From positions 1-64,000 of the forward strand of contig CANQUJ010000003.1 in the NCBI GenBank assembly GCA_947627005.1: a DNA stretch of 64,000 nucleotides, given 5' to 3'. A model generated the notes under the pieces. It did not search any database. It worked only from the letters and a program-made list of their open reading frames with translations, and was not told the origin of the DNA. Both the position numbers and the translations under genes were made by a program. Source of the stretch: an uncultured Clostridia bacterium. GTDB taxonomy: Bacteria > Bacillota > Clostridia > Oscillospirales > Ruminococcaceae. Shown here one piece after another: positions 52,603 through 62,459 of the stretch. Positions within the stretch are counted from its first letter, which is position 1. Every line of letters begins with the position of its first letter.

Positions 52603-53661
52603 TTGACTGCTGTTTATATCATCGTCGCGATTCTCGTCTTCGGGGTAATAATCATTATCCACGAGGCGGGGCACTTTGCCGCCGCGAAATCCTGCGGCGT
52701 TAAAGTCAACGAGTTTTCCATCGGCATGGGGCCGAGGCTTTTCGGCTGGGGAAAGGGAGAGACCAAATATTCCCTCCGCCTGCTGCCGATAGGCGGCTAC
52801 GTTTCGATGGAGGGCGAGGACGAAGACTCTTTCGACCCGCGCGCGTTCGGAAAAAAGCCGGCCTGGCAGCGGCTTATAATAGTCTGCGCCGGCGCTTTTA
52901 TGAACCTTGTTTTAGGGTTCGTGATCCTTATAATCGTAACCTCTTTAAGCGAAGCGGTCACCACCACCAAGGTCGCGGGGTTCTATTCCGAGGATTCTCC
53001 CTCCCACGTCAGCGGGCTCGAGGTCGGCGACGAGATCATAAGGGTGAACGGAATGAAGGTTTTTTGCGACACCGACATCTCCTATCAATTCCAGCTTGAC
53101 GAAGACCGAACCTTTGAGATGACCGTCATCAGAAACGGCCAAAAGGTGACCCTTCCCGCAGTGAAGTTCGACGGCACCACCGCCGAAGACGGCTCATCCG
53201 GCCTTGTTATCGACTTCTACGTCCTCGGCGAAAAGGTAACCCCGCTTTCGGTGATAAGCTATTCTTCCCGCAAGTTCGTCTCTGTCGCAAGAACTATCTG
53301 GCTGACTCTTATCGACCTTCTGCGCGGCAGATACGGCATAAACGACCTCTCCGGCCCGGTCGGAATAGTCGGAGCGATAGGCGACGTCGTCGGCTCGACC
53401 GCCAAAGGCGTTGCGTTCGGCGAAATGCTCCTCGATCTGATGACCTTCGTCGTATTTATAACCGTAAACGTCGGAATCTTCAACCTTTTGCCTATCCCGG
53501 CCCTCGACGGCGCGAGAGCCCTGTTTATAGTGATAGAAATGATTCGCCGCAAACCCATAAGCCCCGAGCGCGAGGGGATCATACACTTCGTCGGCTTGAT
53601 GCTTCTTTTCGGGCTGATGATAGTCGTCACCGTGCTCGACATCACCAAGCTGTTTAAATGA
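52603..53661 (+). CDS. rseP: Membrane metalloprotease RseP/RasP
   Basis: A 352-residue site-2-type zinc protease. TM1 carries HEAGHFAAAKSCG (metal His and catalytic Glu), then a PDZ domain (about 110-190, ending LVIDFYVLGEKV), and a C-terminal TM pair with NLLPIPALDGARALF, where the Asp is the third metal ligand. It cuts membrane-anchored anti-sigma factors and signal peptides. TTG start at 52603 with AAAGGGG nine bases upstream. Confidence 0.95.
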   Translation: MTAVYIIVAILVFGVIIIIHEAGHFAAAKSCGVKVNEFSIGMGPRLFGWGKGETKYSLRLLPIGGYVSMEGEDEDSFDPRAFGKKPAWQRLIIVCAGAFMNLVLGFVILIIVTSLSEAVTTTKVAGFYSEDSPSHVSGLEVGDEIIRVNGMKVFCDTDISYQFQLDEDRTFEMTVIRNGQKVTLPAVKFDGTTAEDGSSGLVIDFYVLGEKVTPLSVISYSSRKFVSVARTIWLTLIDLLRGRYGINDLSGPVGIVGAIGDVVGSTAKGVAFGEMLLDLMTFVVFITVNVGIFNLLPIPALDGARALFIVIEMIRRKPISPEREGIIHFVGLMLLFGLMIVVTVLDITKLFK

Positions 53662-53665
53662 CAAA

Positions 53666-54703
53666 ATGAGAAAAGCTAAACCCGTTAAAATCAAAGACCT
53701 TACCCTCGGCGGGGGTAAAATCTACGTCCAGTCGATGCTGAATGTTCCCTCCTTCGATATAGAGGGCAACGTTCGCCAGGCCGAAGAATTAGAGCGCGCC
53801 GGCTGCGAGATAATCCGCGTTTCGATTCCCGACGAGCCCGCGCTTCGGCTTATCCCCGCGATAAAAGATAAAATCTCCGTCCCCCTTGTGGCGGATATTC
53901 ACTTCGACTACCGCCTCGCTCTCGGCGCTGCAGAGCGGGGGATAGATAAAATACGAATCAACCCCGGGAATATCGGCTCGCCCGAAAGGGTTAAGTCGGT
54001 GGCGGAAGAATGTCGCCGCAGAAATATCCCGATACGTATCGGCGTAAATTCCGGCTCGCTCGAAAAGGGCCTGCTCGAAAAATACGGCTCGCCGACCGCC
54101 GAGGCCCTCTGCGAAAGCGCGATGAACGAGATCCGCGAGCTTGAGCGCTGGGATTTTGAAGACATAGTCGTCTCGCTCAAATCCTCCGACGTCGAGCGGA
54201 CTATAAAGGCGTACCGCCTTATTTCGGAACAGACCTGCCACCCTCTCCACCTCGGGGTCACCGAAGCGGGTACATATAAAACCGGCTTGATCAAGTCCGC
54301 GATAGGCATAGGCTCGCTTCTTTGCGACGGCATAGGCGAGACTATTCGCGTATCGCTCACCGACGACCCGGTGCGCGAGGTCGAAGCCGGGTTCGATATT
54401 TTGCGCGCAATCGGAAAGATCGGCGGGGTAAGGCTTATTTCCTGCCCGACCTGCGGAAGAACCAAAATCGACCTCATCGGCCTTGCGAATAAAGTCGAAA
54501 AGGCCCTTTCGGGGGTGGATAAAAACATTACCGTCGCGGTTATGGGCTGCGTTGTAAACGGCCCGGGAGAGGCCAAAGAGGCCGACGTCGGCCTTGCGGG
54601 CGGCGACGGAAAGGCGGTCATCTTTAAAAAAGGCGAGATCGTAGGAACTTTTTCGGAGGAAGAAGCCCTTTCCGCGCTTTTAAAAGAGATAGACAAGCTT
54701 TGA
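53666..54703 (+). CDS. ispG: (E)-4-hydroxy-3-methylbut-2-enyl-diphosphate synthase
   Basis: A 345-residue 4Fe-4S enzyme of the MEP pathway. N-terminal barrel with YVQSMLNVPSFD, VPLVADIHFDYRLAL and INPGNIGSPERVK; the C-terminal cluster domain holds the three Cys ligands in SCPTCGRTKID and VMGCVVNGPGEAKEADVGLAGG. The start ATG 53666 is five bases after the rseP stop and has no strong ribosome site, suggesting coupling to rseP translation. Confidence 0.96.
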   Translation: MRKAKPVKIKDLTLGGGKIYVQSMLNVPSFDIEGNVRQAEELERAGCEIIRVSIPDEPALRLIPAIKDKISVPLVADIHFDYRLALGAAERGIDKIRINPGNIGSPERVKSVAEECRRRNIPIRIGVNSGSLEKGLLEKYGSPTAEALCESAMNEIRELERWDFEDIVVSLKSSDVERTIKAYRLISEQTCHPLHLGVTEAGTYKTGLIKSAIGIGSLLCDGIGETIRVSLTDDPVREVEAGFDILRAIGKIGGVRLISCPTCGRTKIDLIGLANKVEKALSGVDKNITVAVMGCVVNGPGEAKEADVGLAGGDGKAVIFKKGEIVGTFSEEEALSALLKEIDKL

Positions 54704-54730
54704 CATTTTAAGATAAAAAGGGGGAGCGGT

Positions 54731-57700
54731 ATGGAAAAAACCGTATCCGAATTTTTTGCCGCATACGCCGCAAATATGCCAGAATCGGTCGGCGAAGGGG
54801 TTATTCGCCGCATGGCCTTTTCGAGGGACAAGACCTCGCTTGCGGTCGAGCTCGATTTTTCCCGCCTCGTCCCGTTTGCGGATATAAGAGCGTTTTCCGA
54901 GGCGTTAAAATCCGGCCTCGGATTAAAAGAGGTCTACGCCGTTCCCAAATATCCCTCTTCGCTTTTTTCAAAAGAAGCCCTGCCGAGCCTTATCGAAGAG
55001 CTTAAGCGGCGGGTGCCGGTCAACGGATTTTTAGACAACGCCGACTTTGAGGTTTCGGGCGATAACCTTAAAATAAACCTTAAAAACGGCGGCGAATCCC
55101 TTTTAAAAAGCGCCGGAATGGAAGAAGCCCTCGCAAAGATCATATACAGCCACTTCGCCGTAAGGGCGAAGATCGAGCTTTCGGGCAACCTTTCGGTCGA
55201 CAACGGCGAGCGCTTTAAGCAGCGTGACGAGATTTTGGAAAAACTGACTCCGCCGCCACCGCCGCCCTCGTATTCAAGGCAGCAGTCTTCGCCGGAGCAG
55301 ACCCCTTCGATAGAATACCCGGCGGACATCGCGGGGATAGAGCTCGAGCCCACCGCGACCTTGATCATGGGAAGAGAGATACATTCGCAAGAGCCCCCCG
55401 CGAAGCTCGACGAAGTCAACGAAAAAAGCGGCAGGGTGGTCATAGTCGGCGACGTTTTCTCGCTTGATTCGAGAATAACCCGCGACGAAAAAAGAATGAT
55501 AATAACCGCGATGGTGACCGACTACCGCGGCTCGATAACCGTCAAGGTGATCGACCTCGTAAAAAAGGCCGAGGGGGTTCTGGATTCCCTTAAGATAGGG
55601 CAGACCCTTGCGATGAGCGGCGAGGTTCAGTTCGACTCTTACGACAACGATATAAACTTCAAGCCCCGCGACATAAGCGAGGTCAGACGAATCAAAAAGA
55701 CCGACAACGCCGAGGTAAAAAGAGTAGAGCTTCATTGCCACACCAACATGTCGATGATGGACGGAATCACCCCGGTCGCGGATATAGTCAAAAGGGCCTA
55801 CGAGTGGGGTATGCCCGCCCTCGCGATAACCGACCACGGCGTGGTACAGTCCTTCCCCGACGCTATGTACGAAGTCGACTCTATCCGCAAAAAGGGCGGG
55901 GAGTTTAAGGTCATCTACGGCCTCGAGGCTTATCAGGTAAATGACGACGTTTCGGTGACCGTCGGCCCCGATTCGCGAAAGCTCTCGGGCGAATTTACCG
56001 TCTTCGACCTTGAAACCACCGGCCTTTCGGCGGTGAACGAAAAGATAATAGAGATCGGCGCCGTAAAGGTTAAAGACTTTACAGTTGTTGATCGAATGGA
56101 CATTTTCGTCGACCCTGAGCGGCCTATCCCCGGGCGGATAATCGACCTTACCGGCATACGCGACGATATGGTCAAGGGCGCGCCGAAAGAGCTTGAAGCC
56201 CTCGAGCAGTTTATGGCTTTCTGCGGCGAAAACCCGGTTTTGGTGGCGCACAACGCGTCGTTCGACACTTCGTTTATAAGGGCCGCCGCAAAAAGATGCG
56301 GCAAGGATTTTAACTTTACATATATCGACACCGTTCCCTTCTCCCGCGCGATGCTTCCGAACCACTCCAAACATACCCTCGACGCAGTCGCGAAGGCGCT
56401 TAATTTAGGGGACTTCAACCACCACCGCGCCTGCGACGACGCCGAAGTCAACGCGAACATCTTTATCGAGCTTTCTAAGCGACTCTTAGAGCGCGAACCC
56501 GAAGCAAACGTCTCTAATTTAAACGTCCTGCTCTCGAATACCGACGTAAACCACCTTCCTTCCTTCCACCAAATCATCATCGCGAAGGACAAGGTCGGGC
56601 TTAAAAACCTCTATAAGCTCGTATCCTACTCGAATCTGAAATACTACTACAAAAACCCGCGTATTCCGAAATCCGAGCTTATCAAGCACCGCGAGGGGCT
56701 TATAGTCGGCTCGGCCTGCGAAGCCGGGGAGCTTTTCCGCGCTGTTTTTCAGGGCAAGCCTTGGGACGAGCTTCTCGAGATCGCCCGATTCTACGACTAT
56801 CTCGAGATTCAGCCGATCGGGAACAATATGTTTATGCTTAGAAACGGCAGCGTTTCATCGGTCGAGCAGCTTCAGGAATTTAACAAAACGATAGTCAAGA
56901 TCGGCGACGAGCTGGGAATCCCGGTAGTCGCTACCGGCGACGTACACTTCTTGAACGAGAGCGACGGCATCTTCAGAAGCATTTTGACCTCGGTCATGTA
57001 TTCCGACAGCGACACCCAGGCCCCGCTATACCTTAAAACCACCGACGAGATGCTCGAAGAGTTTTCCTATCTCGGAAAGGAAAAGGCATACGAGGTCGTC
57101 GTGACCAACTCGAATTTGATCGCCGATATGACCGACCCGGAGCTTCGCGCCTTCCCGAAGGGGACGTTTACCCCCCACATCGACGGCGCGGAGGAAGAGC
57201 TTACCGACATCTGCTGGGACACCGCAAAAAAGGTCTATGGCGATCCTCTTCCCGCGATTGTTCACGACAGGCTCGAAAAAGAGCTCAACTCCATAATCGA
57301 GCACGGCTTCGCGGTTTTGTATGTAATCGCAAAGCGCCTTGTCGCCGATTCGGTCGCCCACGGCTATCAGGTCGGATCGAGAGGCTCGGTCGGTTCAAGC
57401 TTCGTCGCATCTATGTGCGGGATCTCCGAGGTCAACCCGCTTGTGCCGCACTACGTCTGCCCCAACTGCCACGAGAGCGAATTTTTCACAAAGGGCGAAT
57501 ACGGCTCGGGGTTCGACCTTCCGCCGAAAAAATGCCCGAAGTGCGGAACCGAAATGAAGCGCGACGGCCACGACATTCCGTTCGAGACTTTCTTGGGCTT
57601 CCATGGCGACAAGTCGCCGGATATAGACCTTAACTTCTCGGGGGACTACCAGTCGAGCGCTCATAAATTCACCGAAGTTCTCTTCGGCGCGGAAAACGTC

Positions 57701-59047
57701 TTTAAGGCCGGAACCATTTCCACGGTAGCGGACAAGACCGCCTACGGCTATGTTAAAAAATACCTCGAAGAGCGCGGAAAAACCGTCAGCAACGCCGAAA
57801 TCGAAAGGCTTTCAAAGGGCTGCACCGGAATCAAGCGCACCACCGGCCAGCACCCCGGCGGAATGGTCGTTATCCCGTCCGAGTACGAGGTATACGACTT
57901 TACCCCGGTTCAACACCCCGCCGAAAAGGTCGATTCCGACGTCATCACCACCCACTTCGACTTTAACTCGCTCCATGACACCATCTTGAAGTTAGACGAG
58001 CTCGGCCACGATGTTCCGACTATATATAAATACCTCGAGGATATGACCGGCCGAAAGATCACCGACACCCCGATGAGCGACGAAAAGGTCTATTCTTTGT
58101 TCACTTCGCCCGAGGCGCTCGGGGTTACCGAAGAAGAGCTCGGCTGGTCTAACGGAACCCTCGCTATACCCGAGATGGGAACCCCTAACACCCGCGATAT
58201 GCTTCGCGAGACCAAGCCGAAGACCTTCGCCGACCTTTTGCAGATCTCCGGCCTTTCGCACGGAACCGACGTTTGGGCCGGCAACGCGCAGGAACTCATC
58301 AGAAACGGCACCTGCACCATCGACCAGGTCATCGGAACGCGCGACTCGATTATGACATATCTTATCTACCATGGGGTAGAGGAGAGCCTTTCCTTCAAAA
58401 TCATGGAAATAGTCAGAAAGGGCAACGCGCCCAAGCTTCTTACCGACGAGATGAAGCAGACTATGCGCGACCACGACGTTCCCGAGTGGTATATCGAGAG
58501 CTGTATGAAGATAAAATACATGTTCCCCAAGGCCCACGCCGCCGCATACGTCACCGCAGCGATTCGCCTCGCTTGGTTTAAGGTTTACTATCCCCTTGAA
58601 TTTTACGCCGCGATATTCACCGTCCGGGGCGAGGATTTCGACGCCGAAAGCGCGATACGCGGAAAATTGGCGACCCAGTATAAGATAGAAGAGCTCAAAC
58701 AGATGGGCAAAGAGCGCTCGGCGAAAGACACCGGCGTTATGGAAACTCTTCTCATAATAAACGAAATGCTCTGCCGCGGATTCGAGTTTTTGCCGATAGA
58801 CATCAAAAAGTCTCACTCCAAGATATATAAAATCGAAGACGGCAAGCTGCGGCTTCCGTTTATAGCCCTTTCGGGGGTCGGAGAAAAGGCCGCCGAATCG
58901 CTATACGCCGCCGCGCAGAAGGGCGACTATATCTCGGTCGAAGAATTTTCAAACGAATCGGGCGTATCCAAAACCGTCATCGAACAGCTTTCGTCGCTCG
59001 GCGCTTTCGGCGATATGCCCGAAACCTCGCAGATGACTCTTTGGTAA
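54731..59047 (+). CDS. polC: DNA polymerase III alpha subunit, PolC type
   Basis: A 1438-residue replicative polymerase of low-GC Gram-positives. Domain order: N-terminal region (1-200), Pro-rich spacer ([12 protein letters not shown]), OB fold (about 230-325), PHP domain ([18 protein letters not shown]) interrupted by a DEDDh proofreading exonuclease ([43 protein letters not shown]), then the polymerase core with a zinc finger (CPNCHE...CPKCG), [12 protein letters not shown] catalytic Asp residues and the helix-hairpin-helix end. The GGGGGAG before the ATG is good. It is the last gene of the uppS-polC run. Confidence 0.98.
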   Translation: MEKTVSEFFAAYAANMPESVGEGVIRRMAFSRDKTSLAVELDFSRLVPFADIRAFSEALKSGLGLKEVYAVPKYPSSLFSKEALPSLIEELKRRVPVNGFLDNADFEVSGDNLKINLKNGGESLLKSAGMEEALAKIIYSHFAVRAKIELSGNLSVDNGERFKQRDEILEKLTPPPPPPSYSRQQSSPEQTPSIEYPADIAGIELEPTATLIMGREIHSQEPPAKLDEVNEKSGRVVIVGDVFSLDSRITRDEKRMIITAMVTDYRGSITVKVIDLVKKAEGVLDSLKIGQTLAMSGEVQFDSYDNDINFKPRDISEVRRIKKTDNAEVKRVELHCHTNMSMMDGITPVADIVKRAYEWGMPALAITDHGVVQSFPDAMYEVDSIRKKGGEFKVIYGLEAYQVNDDVSVTVGPDSRKLSGEFTVFDLETTGLSAVNEKIIEIGAVKVKDFTVVDRMDIFVDPERPIPGRIIDLTGIRDDMVKGAPKELEALEQFMAFCGENPVLVAHNASFDTSFIRAAAKRCGKDFNFTYIDTVPFSRAMLPNHSKHTLDAVAKALNLGDFNHHRACDDAEVNANIFIELSKRLLEREPEANVSNLNVLLSNTDVNHLPSFHQIIIAKDKVGLKNLYKLVSYSNLKYYYKNPRIPKSELIKHREGLIVGSACEAGELFRAVFQGKPWDELLEIARFYDYLEIQPIGNNMFMLRNGSVSSVEQLQEFNKTIVKIGDELGIPVVATGDVHFLNESDGIFRSILTSVMYSDSDTQAPLYLKTTDEMLEEFSYLGKEKAYEVVVTNSNLIADMTDPELRAFPKGTFTPHIDGAEEELTDICWDTAKKVYGDPLPAIVHDRLEKELNSIIEHGFAVLYVIAKRLVADSVAHGYQVGSRGSVGSSFVASMCGISEVNPLVPHYVCPNCHESEFFTKGEYGSGFDLPPKKCPKCGTEMKRDGHDIPFETFLGFHGDKSPDIDLNFSGDYQSSAHKFTEVLFGAENVFKAGTISTVADKTAYGYVKKYLEERGKTVSNAEIERLSKGCTGIKRTTGQHPGGMVVIPSEYEVYDFTPVQHPAEKVDSDVITTHFDFNSLHDTILKLDELGHDVPTIYKYLEDMTGRKITDTPMSDEKVYSLFTSPEALGVTEEELGWSNGTLAIPEMGTPNTRDMLRETKPKTFADLLQISGLSHGTDVWAGNAQELIRNGTCTIDQVIGTRDSIMTYLIYHGVEESLSFKIMEIVRKGNAPKLLTDEMKQTMRDHDVPEWYIESCMKIKYMFPKAHAAAYVTAAIRLAWFKVYYPLEFYAAIFTVRGEDFDAESAIRGKLATQYKIEELKQMGKERSAKDTGVMETLLIINEMLCRGFEFLPIDIKKSHSKIYKIEDGKLRLPFIALSGVGEKAAESLYAAAQKGDYISVEEFSNESGVSKTVIEQLSSLGAFGDMPETSQMTLW

Positions 59048-59134
59048 TATTTTCCGAACTAAATCCTCTTTTGCTGAATACTATGTATTGAGCCCCCGTC
59101 CATGGGAACTTAATACTTATACAGGAGGATTTAT

Positions 59135-59917
59135 ATGGCAGAATTTGCTAACAATCCCTACGGCTTTAAAGAAGCCGTCACGGTTCAGGCAGAGCGCGTA
59201 TTCGACAGCTGCTCTGACCGCGACTGCCTTGAAGACTTAGAGGTCGTGTTTTCCGATTTCGAGTCGAATCAGCTTGTAAACGAAGCCGCATACGCCAAGG
59301 CGCGCTGCTGCGAGGTTACAAGCGCCTACTTCTCGATCGAGCCCATACAATTTAACAAGGGCTTTTATTCGGTGGATATTACTTACACCTTCAACATCGA
59401 GGTAGAGCTTTCTTCTTCGGCCTCGGCAGCAGTGCCGACAAATGTGGTGAACGGCACCGCTTCGTTTACCAAAAAGGTGATACTCTTCGGCAGCGAGGGC
59501 GGAACCAAGCTTTTCAGCTCGCTCGATAACGGCGCCATCTCACAAAACGGTTGCTGCTATAACAACCCGCCCCGCGCGACCGTCGCAGTCGCAGACCCGA
59601 TAGTTCTGGGCTTAAGGCTTGTGACTATTCCGGCCTTCAGCGCCTGCACCGACGCCACCTGCGAGACCGCCGTGACCGTCCCTTCAAGAAAGATGATCTG
59701 CGTAACCCTCGGAATGTTCTCGATCGTCTCTCTTTTAAGAAGCGTGCCGGTGATGCTGCCCGCGTTCGACTACGAGGTTCCTTCAAAAGAGTGCACCTCG
59801 TCGACCGAGAGCCCCTGCGAGTTGTTCGACAGAATCAACTTCCCCACGAGCGAATTTTACCCCAAAAGCCTTGAAGACATCGCCGACCAAGGCTGCGGCT
59901 GCGATAAACAGTCTTGA
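59135..59917 (+). CDS. Cys-rich conserved clostridial protein, unknown function
   Basis: A 260-residue protein with 13 Cys (for example CSDRDC, two CC pairs, CTDATC, CGCDKQ end). It has no signal peptide and no TM helix. The blocks YGFKEAVTVQAERVFDSCSDRDCLEDLEV, FNKGFYSVDITYTF and KKVILFGSEGG look like a family I have seen in clostridial genomes without a name. Cys content and absence of an export signal are compatible with a spore coat or exosporium protein, but this is only inference. AGGAGG lies eight bases before the ATG, so it is well translated. YlmC-type sporulation protein follows. Confidence 0.65.
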   Translation: MAEFANNPYGFKEAVTVQAERVFDSCSDRDCLEDLEVVFSDFESNQLVNEAAYAKARCCEVTSAYFSIEPIQFNKGFYSVDITYTFNIEVELSSSASAAVPTNVVNGTASFTKKVILFGSEGGTKLFSSLDNGAISQNGCCYNNPPRATVAVADPIVLGLRLVTIPAFSACTDATCETAVTVPSRKMICVTLGMFSIVSLLRSVPVMLPAFDYEVPSKECTSSTESPCELFDRINFPTSEFYPKSLEDIADQGCGCDKQS

Positions 59918-59940
59918 ATTAAGGCAAAATAATTCGCCGC

Positions 59941-59974
59941 CCCCTGTCATATAATTTGACGGGGGTGATTTTTT
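59941..59974 (+). terminator. Hairpin overlapping the ylmC ribosome site
   Basis: CCCCTGTCA (59941-59949) pairs with TGACGGGGG (59957-59965, one G-U), then TGATTTTTT, with the ATG at 59975 directly after. The right arm also holds the ribosome site GGGGGTGAT. It could be a terminator for the Cys-rich gene and at the same time hide the ylmC ribosome site. Confidence 0.6.
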
Positions 59975-60238
59975 ATGCTTTGCACATTGTCCGAAATCAG
60001 AAAGAAAGAGATAGTAGACACCAAAACCGGCGAAATCCTCGGCCGGGCCGACGACGTTCAGTTCGACTCCGAAACCTCTAACATTCTATCGATGATAATC
60101 TACGGCCGACCGAAGTTCTTCGGCTTTTTGGGGCGGGACAGCGACCTTTCGGTTAAATTCGAGGATATCTCGCTCATCGGCAAAGACGCGATTCTCGTCA
60201 AAGATTCCCACCTTATAACCGGCGGAGAGGAAAAATAA
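59975..60238 (+). CDS. ylmC: YlmC/YmxH family PRC-barrel protein
   Basis: An 87-residue PRC-barrel protein of the YlmC/YmxH family (TIGR02888 type). It begins LCTLSEIRKKEIVDTKTGEILGRADDVQFD and continues with IYGRPKFFGFLGRDSDLSVKFEDISLIGKDAILV. The family is confined mainly to spore-formers and is expressed in sporulation, but the molecular role is unknown. Single small gene; its ribosome site lies in a hairpin. Confidence 0.9.
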   Translation: MLCTLSEIRKKEIVDTKTGEILGRADDVQFDSETSNILSMIIYGRPKFFGFLGRDSDLSVKFEDISLIGKDAILVKDSHLITGGEEK

Positions 60239-60261
60239 CCGAAAATTTTTGAGAAAAGCTA

Positions 60262-60290
60262 TTGCAATTTTGAAAATTGTATGCTACAAT
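60262..60290 (+). promoter_or_regulatory. Promoter of rpsB-tsf
   Basis: TTGCAA (60262-60267), 17 bases, TACAAT (60285-60290). The transcript would have a leader of about 110 nt before the ATG at 60408, containing GC-rich inverted segments (for example CGCCG/CGGCG around 60329-60342) that could be autoregulatory for S2; I cannot match it to a known leader family. Confidence 0.65.
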
Positions 60291-60407
60291 ATTTCGGTAA
60301 TTCGCACGTTCGCTTTTTGCGGAGGTCGCCGTTTTCGCGGCGTGTACGCAAGCTAAGGCGGGCGGAGGGTTAAAAAATCTAAAACCAAAACAGGAGGGTA
60401 CTGCACT

Positions 60408-61148
60408 ATGTCAGTAGTATCAATGAAGCAGCTTCTCGAGGCCGGCGTACACTTCGGCCACCAGACGAGAAGATGGAACCCGAAGATGGCTCCGTACATC
60501 TTCACCGAAAGAAACGGCATCTACATCATCGACCTTCAAAAGACGGTCCGTAAGCTCGAAGAGGCTTATATGTTCGTCCGCGAGGTTTCGGCCGAGGGCG
60601 GGGAAGTCCTCTTTGTCGGAACCAAGAAGCAGGCCGGCGATTCTATCCGCGAAGAGGCTACAAGAGCTAACGCCCACTACGTCAACGCTCGCTGGCTCGG
60701 CGGAATGATGACCAACTTCAAGACCATTCAGACCAGAATCAAAAGGCTCGAGCAGCTCCACAAGATGGAGACCGACGGAACCTTCGACCTTCTGCCTAAA
60801 AAAGAAGTCGTAAAGCTTCAGCTCGAGATTGAAAAGCTCGAAAAATACCTCGGCGGTATCAAGAACATGCAGAAGCTTCCTTCCGCGCTCTTTATCGTCG
60901 ACCCTAAGCGCGAGAAGATCGCCGTATCCGAGGCCAGAAAGCTCGGTATCCCCGTCGTCGCGATAGTCGACACCAACTGCGACCCGGACGAAGTCGACTA
61001 CGTTATCCCCGGCAACGACGACGCCATTCGCGCGGTTAAGCTTATCTCCGGCGCGATCGCGGACGCTATCATCGAGGGCCGCCAGGGCGAAACTTCCGCC
61101 CCCGAGGCCGATGAGACCGCAGAGCCCGAGGCAGAGGCCGAGGAATAA
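60408..61148 (+). CDS. rpsB: 30S ribosomal protein S2
   Basis: A 246-residue S2. Visible: [102 protein letters not shown] and an acidic Glu/Ala tail. AGGAGGGT precedes the ATG. Cotranscribed with tsf. The common rpsB-tsf-pyrH-frr order is split here: pyrH-frr lies about 11 kb upstream. Confidence 0.98.
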   Translation: MSVVSMKQLLEAGVHFGHQTRRWNPKMAPYIFTERNGIYIIDLQKTVRKLEEAYMFVREVSAEGGEVLFVGTKKQAGDSIREEATRANAHYVNARWLGGMMTNFKTIQTRIKRLEQLHKMETDGTFDLLPKKEVVKLQLEIEKLEKYLGGIKNMQKLPSALFIVDPKREKIAVSEARKLGIPVVAIVDTNCDPDEVDYVIPGNDDAIRAVKLISGAIADAIIEGRQGETSAPEADETAEPEAEAEE

Positions 61149-61220
61149 TCTTTAAGACGGCAAAGGGGCAGGGCAAAACCTGCCCCCGTATATGATATAA
61201 TATTGAAAGGATGTAAATTT

Positions 61221-62129
61221 ATGGCAAATATTACCGCTAAGGACGTATCCGCTCTTCGCGAAAGAACAGGCGTCGGCATGATGGACTGCAAAAAGGCGCT
61301 TGTAGAGGCCGAGGGCGATTTTGAAAAGGCAATAGTCATTCTTCGCGAAAAGGGCCTTGCGACCCAGGCCAAAAAGGCCGGAAGGATCGCCGCAGAGGGC
61401 CTTGTCATCGCGGCGGTAGAGGGCAACGTCGGCGCTATCGTAGAGGTAAACTCCGAGACCGACTTCGTCGCCAACACCGACGACTTCAAGAACTTCGTAA
61501 CCCTTGTCTGCAAGACCGTTATCGAGGCGAACCCCGCAGACGTCGACGCGCTTAAAGCCGCGAAGACTTCTACCGGCAGAACCGTTGAAGAAGAGCTTCA
61601 AGAGCTCTTCCTCAAGATCAGAGAAAACATTCAGATCCGCAGATTCGCCCGACTCGAGGGGACTTTGGTCTCATATGTTCACGGCGGCGGAAGGATCGGC
61701 GTTCTCGTAAAGCTCGACACCGACCTCGGCGAAAAGGCTCTTGCCTGCGGAAAAGACGTAGCGCTTCAGGTCGCTTCGATGAACGCTCCCTATCTTGACA
61801 GAGAGCATGTTCCGGCCGACGTTCTTGAAGGCGAGAAGAAGATAATGCTCGCCCAGATGGCCGAAGACCCGAAGATGAAGAACAAGCCCGAGCAGGTTCT
61901 CGCGAAGATAGTCGAGGGCAAGATCGGCAAGTACTACACCGAAAACTGCCTTGTCGACCAAGAGTTCATCAAAGACGGCGACCTTACCGTCGGCAAGTAT
62001 GTCGACAAGTGCGCCAAAGAGCTCGGCGGCTCGATCAAGATCGCCGATTACGTTCGCTACGAGCGCGGCGAGGGTATCGCCAAGCGCGAAGACAATTTCG
62101 CCGACGAAGTCGCTTCGATGATCAAGTAA
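61221..62129 (+). CDS. tsf: Elongation factor Ts
   Basis: A 302-residue EF-Ts, the nucleotide exchange factor of EF-Tu. MANITAKDVSALRERTGVGMMDCKKALVEAEGDFEKAI and the VEVNSETDFVANTDDFKNF core motif are clear, along with the dimerisation region and ACEGR-like end. Start at ATG 61221, behind GAAAGG; an in-frame start six codons upstream precedes the ribosome site and is discarded. Ends at a strong terminator. Confidence 0.98.
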   Translation: MANITAKDVSALRERTGVGMMDCKKALVEAEGDFEKAIVILREKGLATQAKKAGRIAAEGLVIAAVEGNVGAIVEVNSETDFVANTDDFKNFVTLVCKTVIEANPADVDALKAAKTSTGRTVEEELQELFLKIRENIQIRRFARLEGTLVSYVHGGGRIGVLVKLDTDLGEKALACGKDVALQVASMNAPYLDREHVPADVLEGEKKIMLAQMAEDPKMKNKPEQVLAKIVEGKIGKYYTENCLVDQEFIKDGDLTVGKYVDKCAKELGGSIKIADYVRYERGEGIAKREDNFADEVASMIK

Positions 62130-62141
62130 TCGCAAAAAATA

Positions 62142-62171
62142 AAGCGCTCCGATTGTTCGGGGCGCTTTTTT
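62142..62171 (+). terminator. Terminator of rpsB-tsf
   Basis: GCGCTCCGA (62144-62152) and TCGGGGCGC (62157-62165, one G-U pair), flanked by AA and followed by six T (62166-62171). Strong intrinsic terminator 12 bases after tsf. Confidence 0.9.
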
Positions 62172-62326
62172 CATAGCTGCGGGCCGCTGTTCGCGGCTTT
62201 TTCGCGGATTTTGTGCTTTTTCCGGCAGAGCGGGTGCCGCGCCGCAAGATAATCTCTGATCTCCTCCGGGCTCAAAATCGCCGCGGCTTCTTGCGCGCAA
62301 AGCTCGCCGGCCTTTTCTTCGGTCAT
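62171..62326 (-). CDS. Possible 51-residue small protein
   Basis: An open frame from ATG 62326 to TGA 62171-62173, preceded by GGGCGGTGGAAAT as a fair ribosome site. The peptide is charged (MTEEKAGELCAQEAAAILSP at the start, later HPLCRKKHKIREKAA) and helical. It fills the only gap between tsf and rsmA, and its stop meets the T-run of the tsf terminator. No family recognised; it could be chance. Confidence 0.4.
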   Translation of the reverse strand: MTEEKAGELCAQEAAAILSPEEIRDYLAARHPLCRKKHKIREKAANSGPQL

Positions 62327-62396
62327 ATTTCCACCGCCCTTCGGCGATATTGTTTGCGCCGGCGTGCGGTTTATTCGTTTCTCAAAATGCCCGCCA

Positions 62397-62432
62397 AGTC
62401 AACTTGACTCAAAAATTGCGGCGTGATATAAT
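62397..62432 (+). promoter_or_regulatory. Promoter of rsmA with 13-bp palindrome over the -35
   Basis: TTGACT (62404-62409), 17 bases, TATAAT (62427-62432). The -35 is the right half of the palindrome AGTCAA-C-TTGACT (62397-62409), which could be an operator or chance. Confidence 0.65.
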
Positions 62433-62459
62433 ATTTCAAATATAAACAAGGAGCCCGAT

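Noticed and set aside
55274..56374. A 366-codon minus-strand open frame
   Set aside because: Antisense to the PHP and exonuclease part of polC, no recognisable motif.
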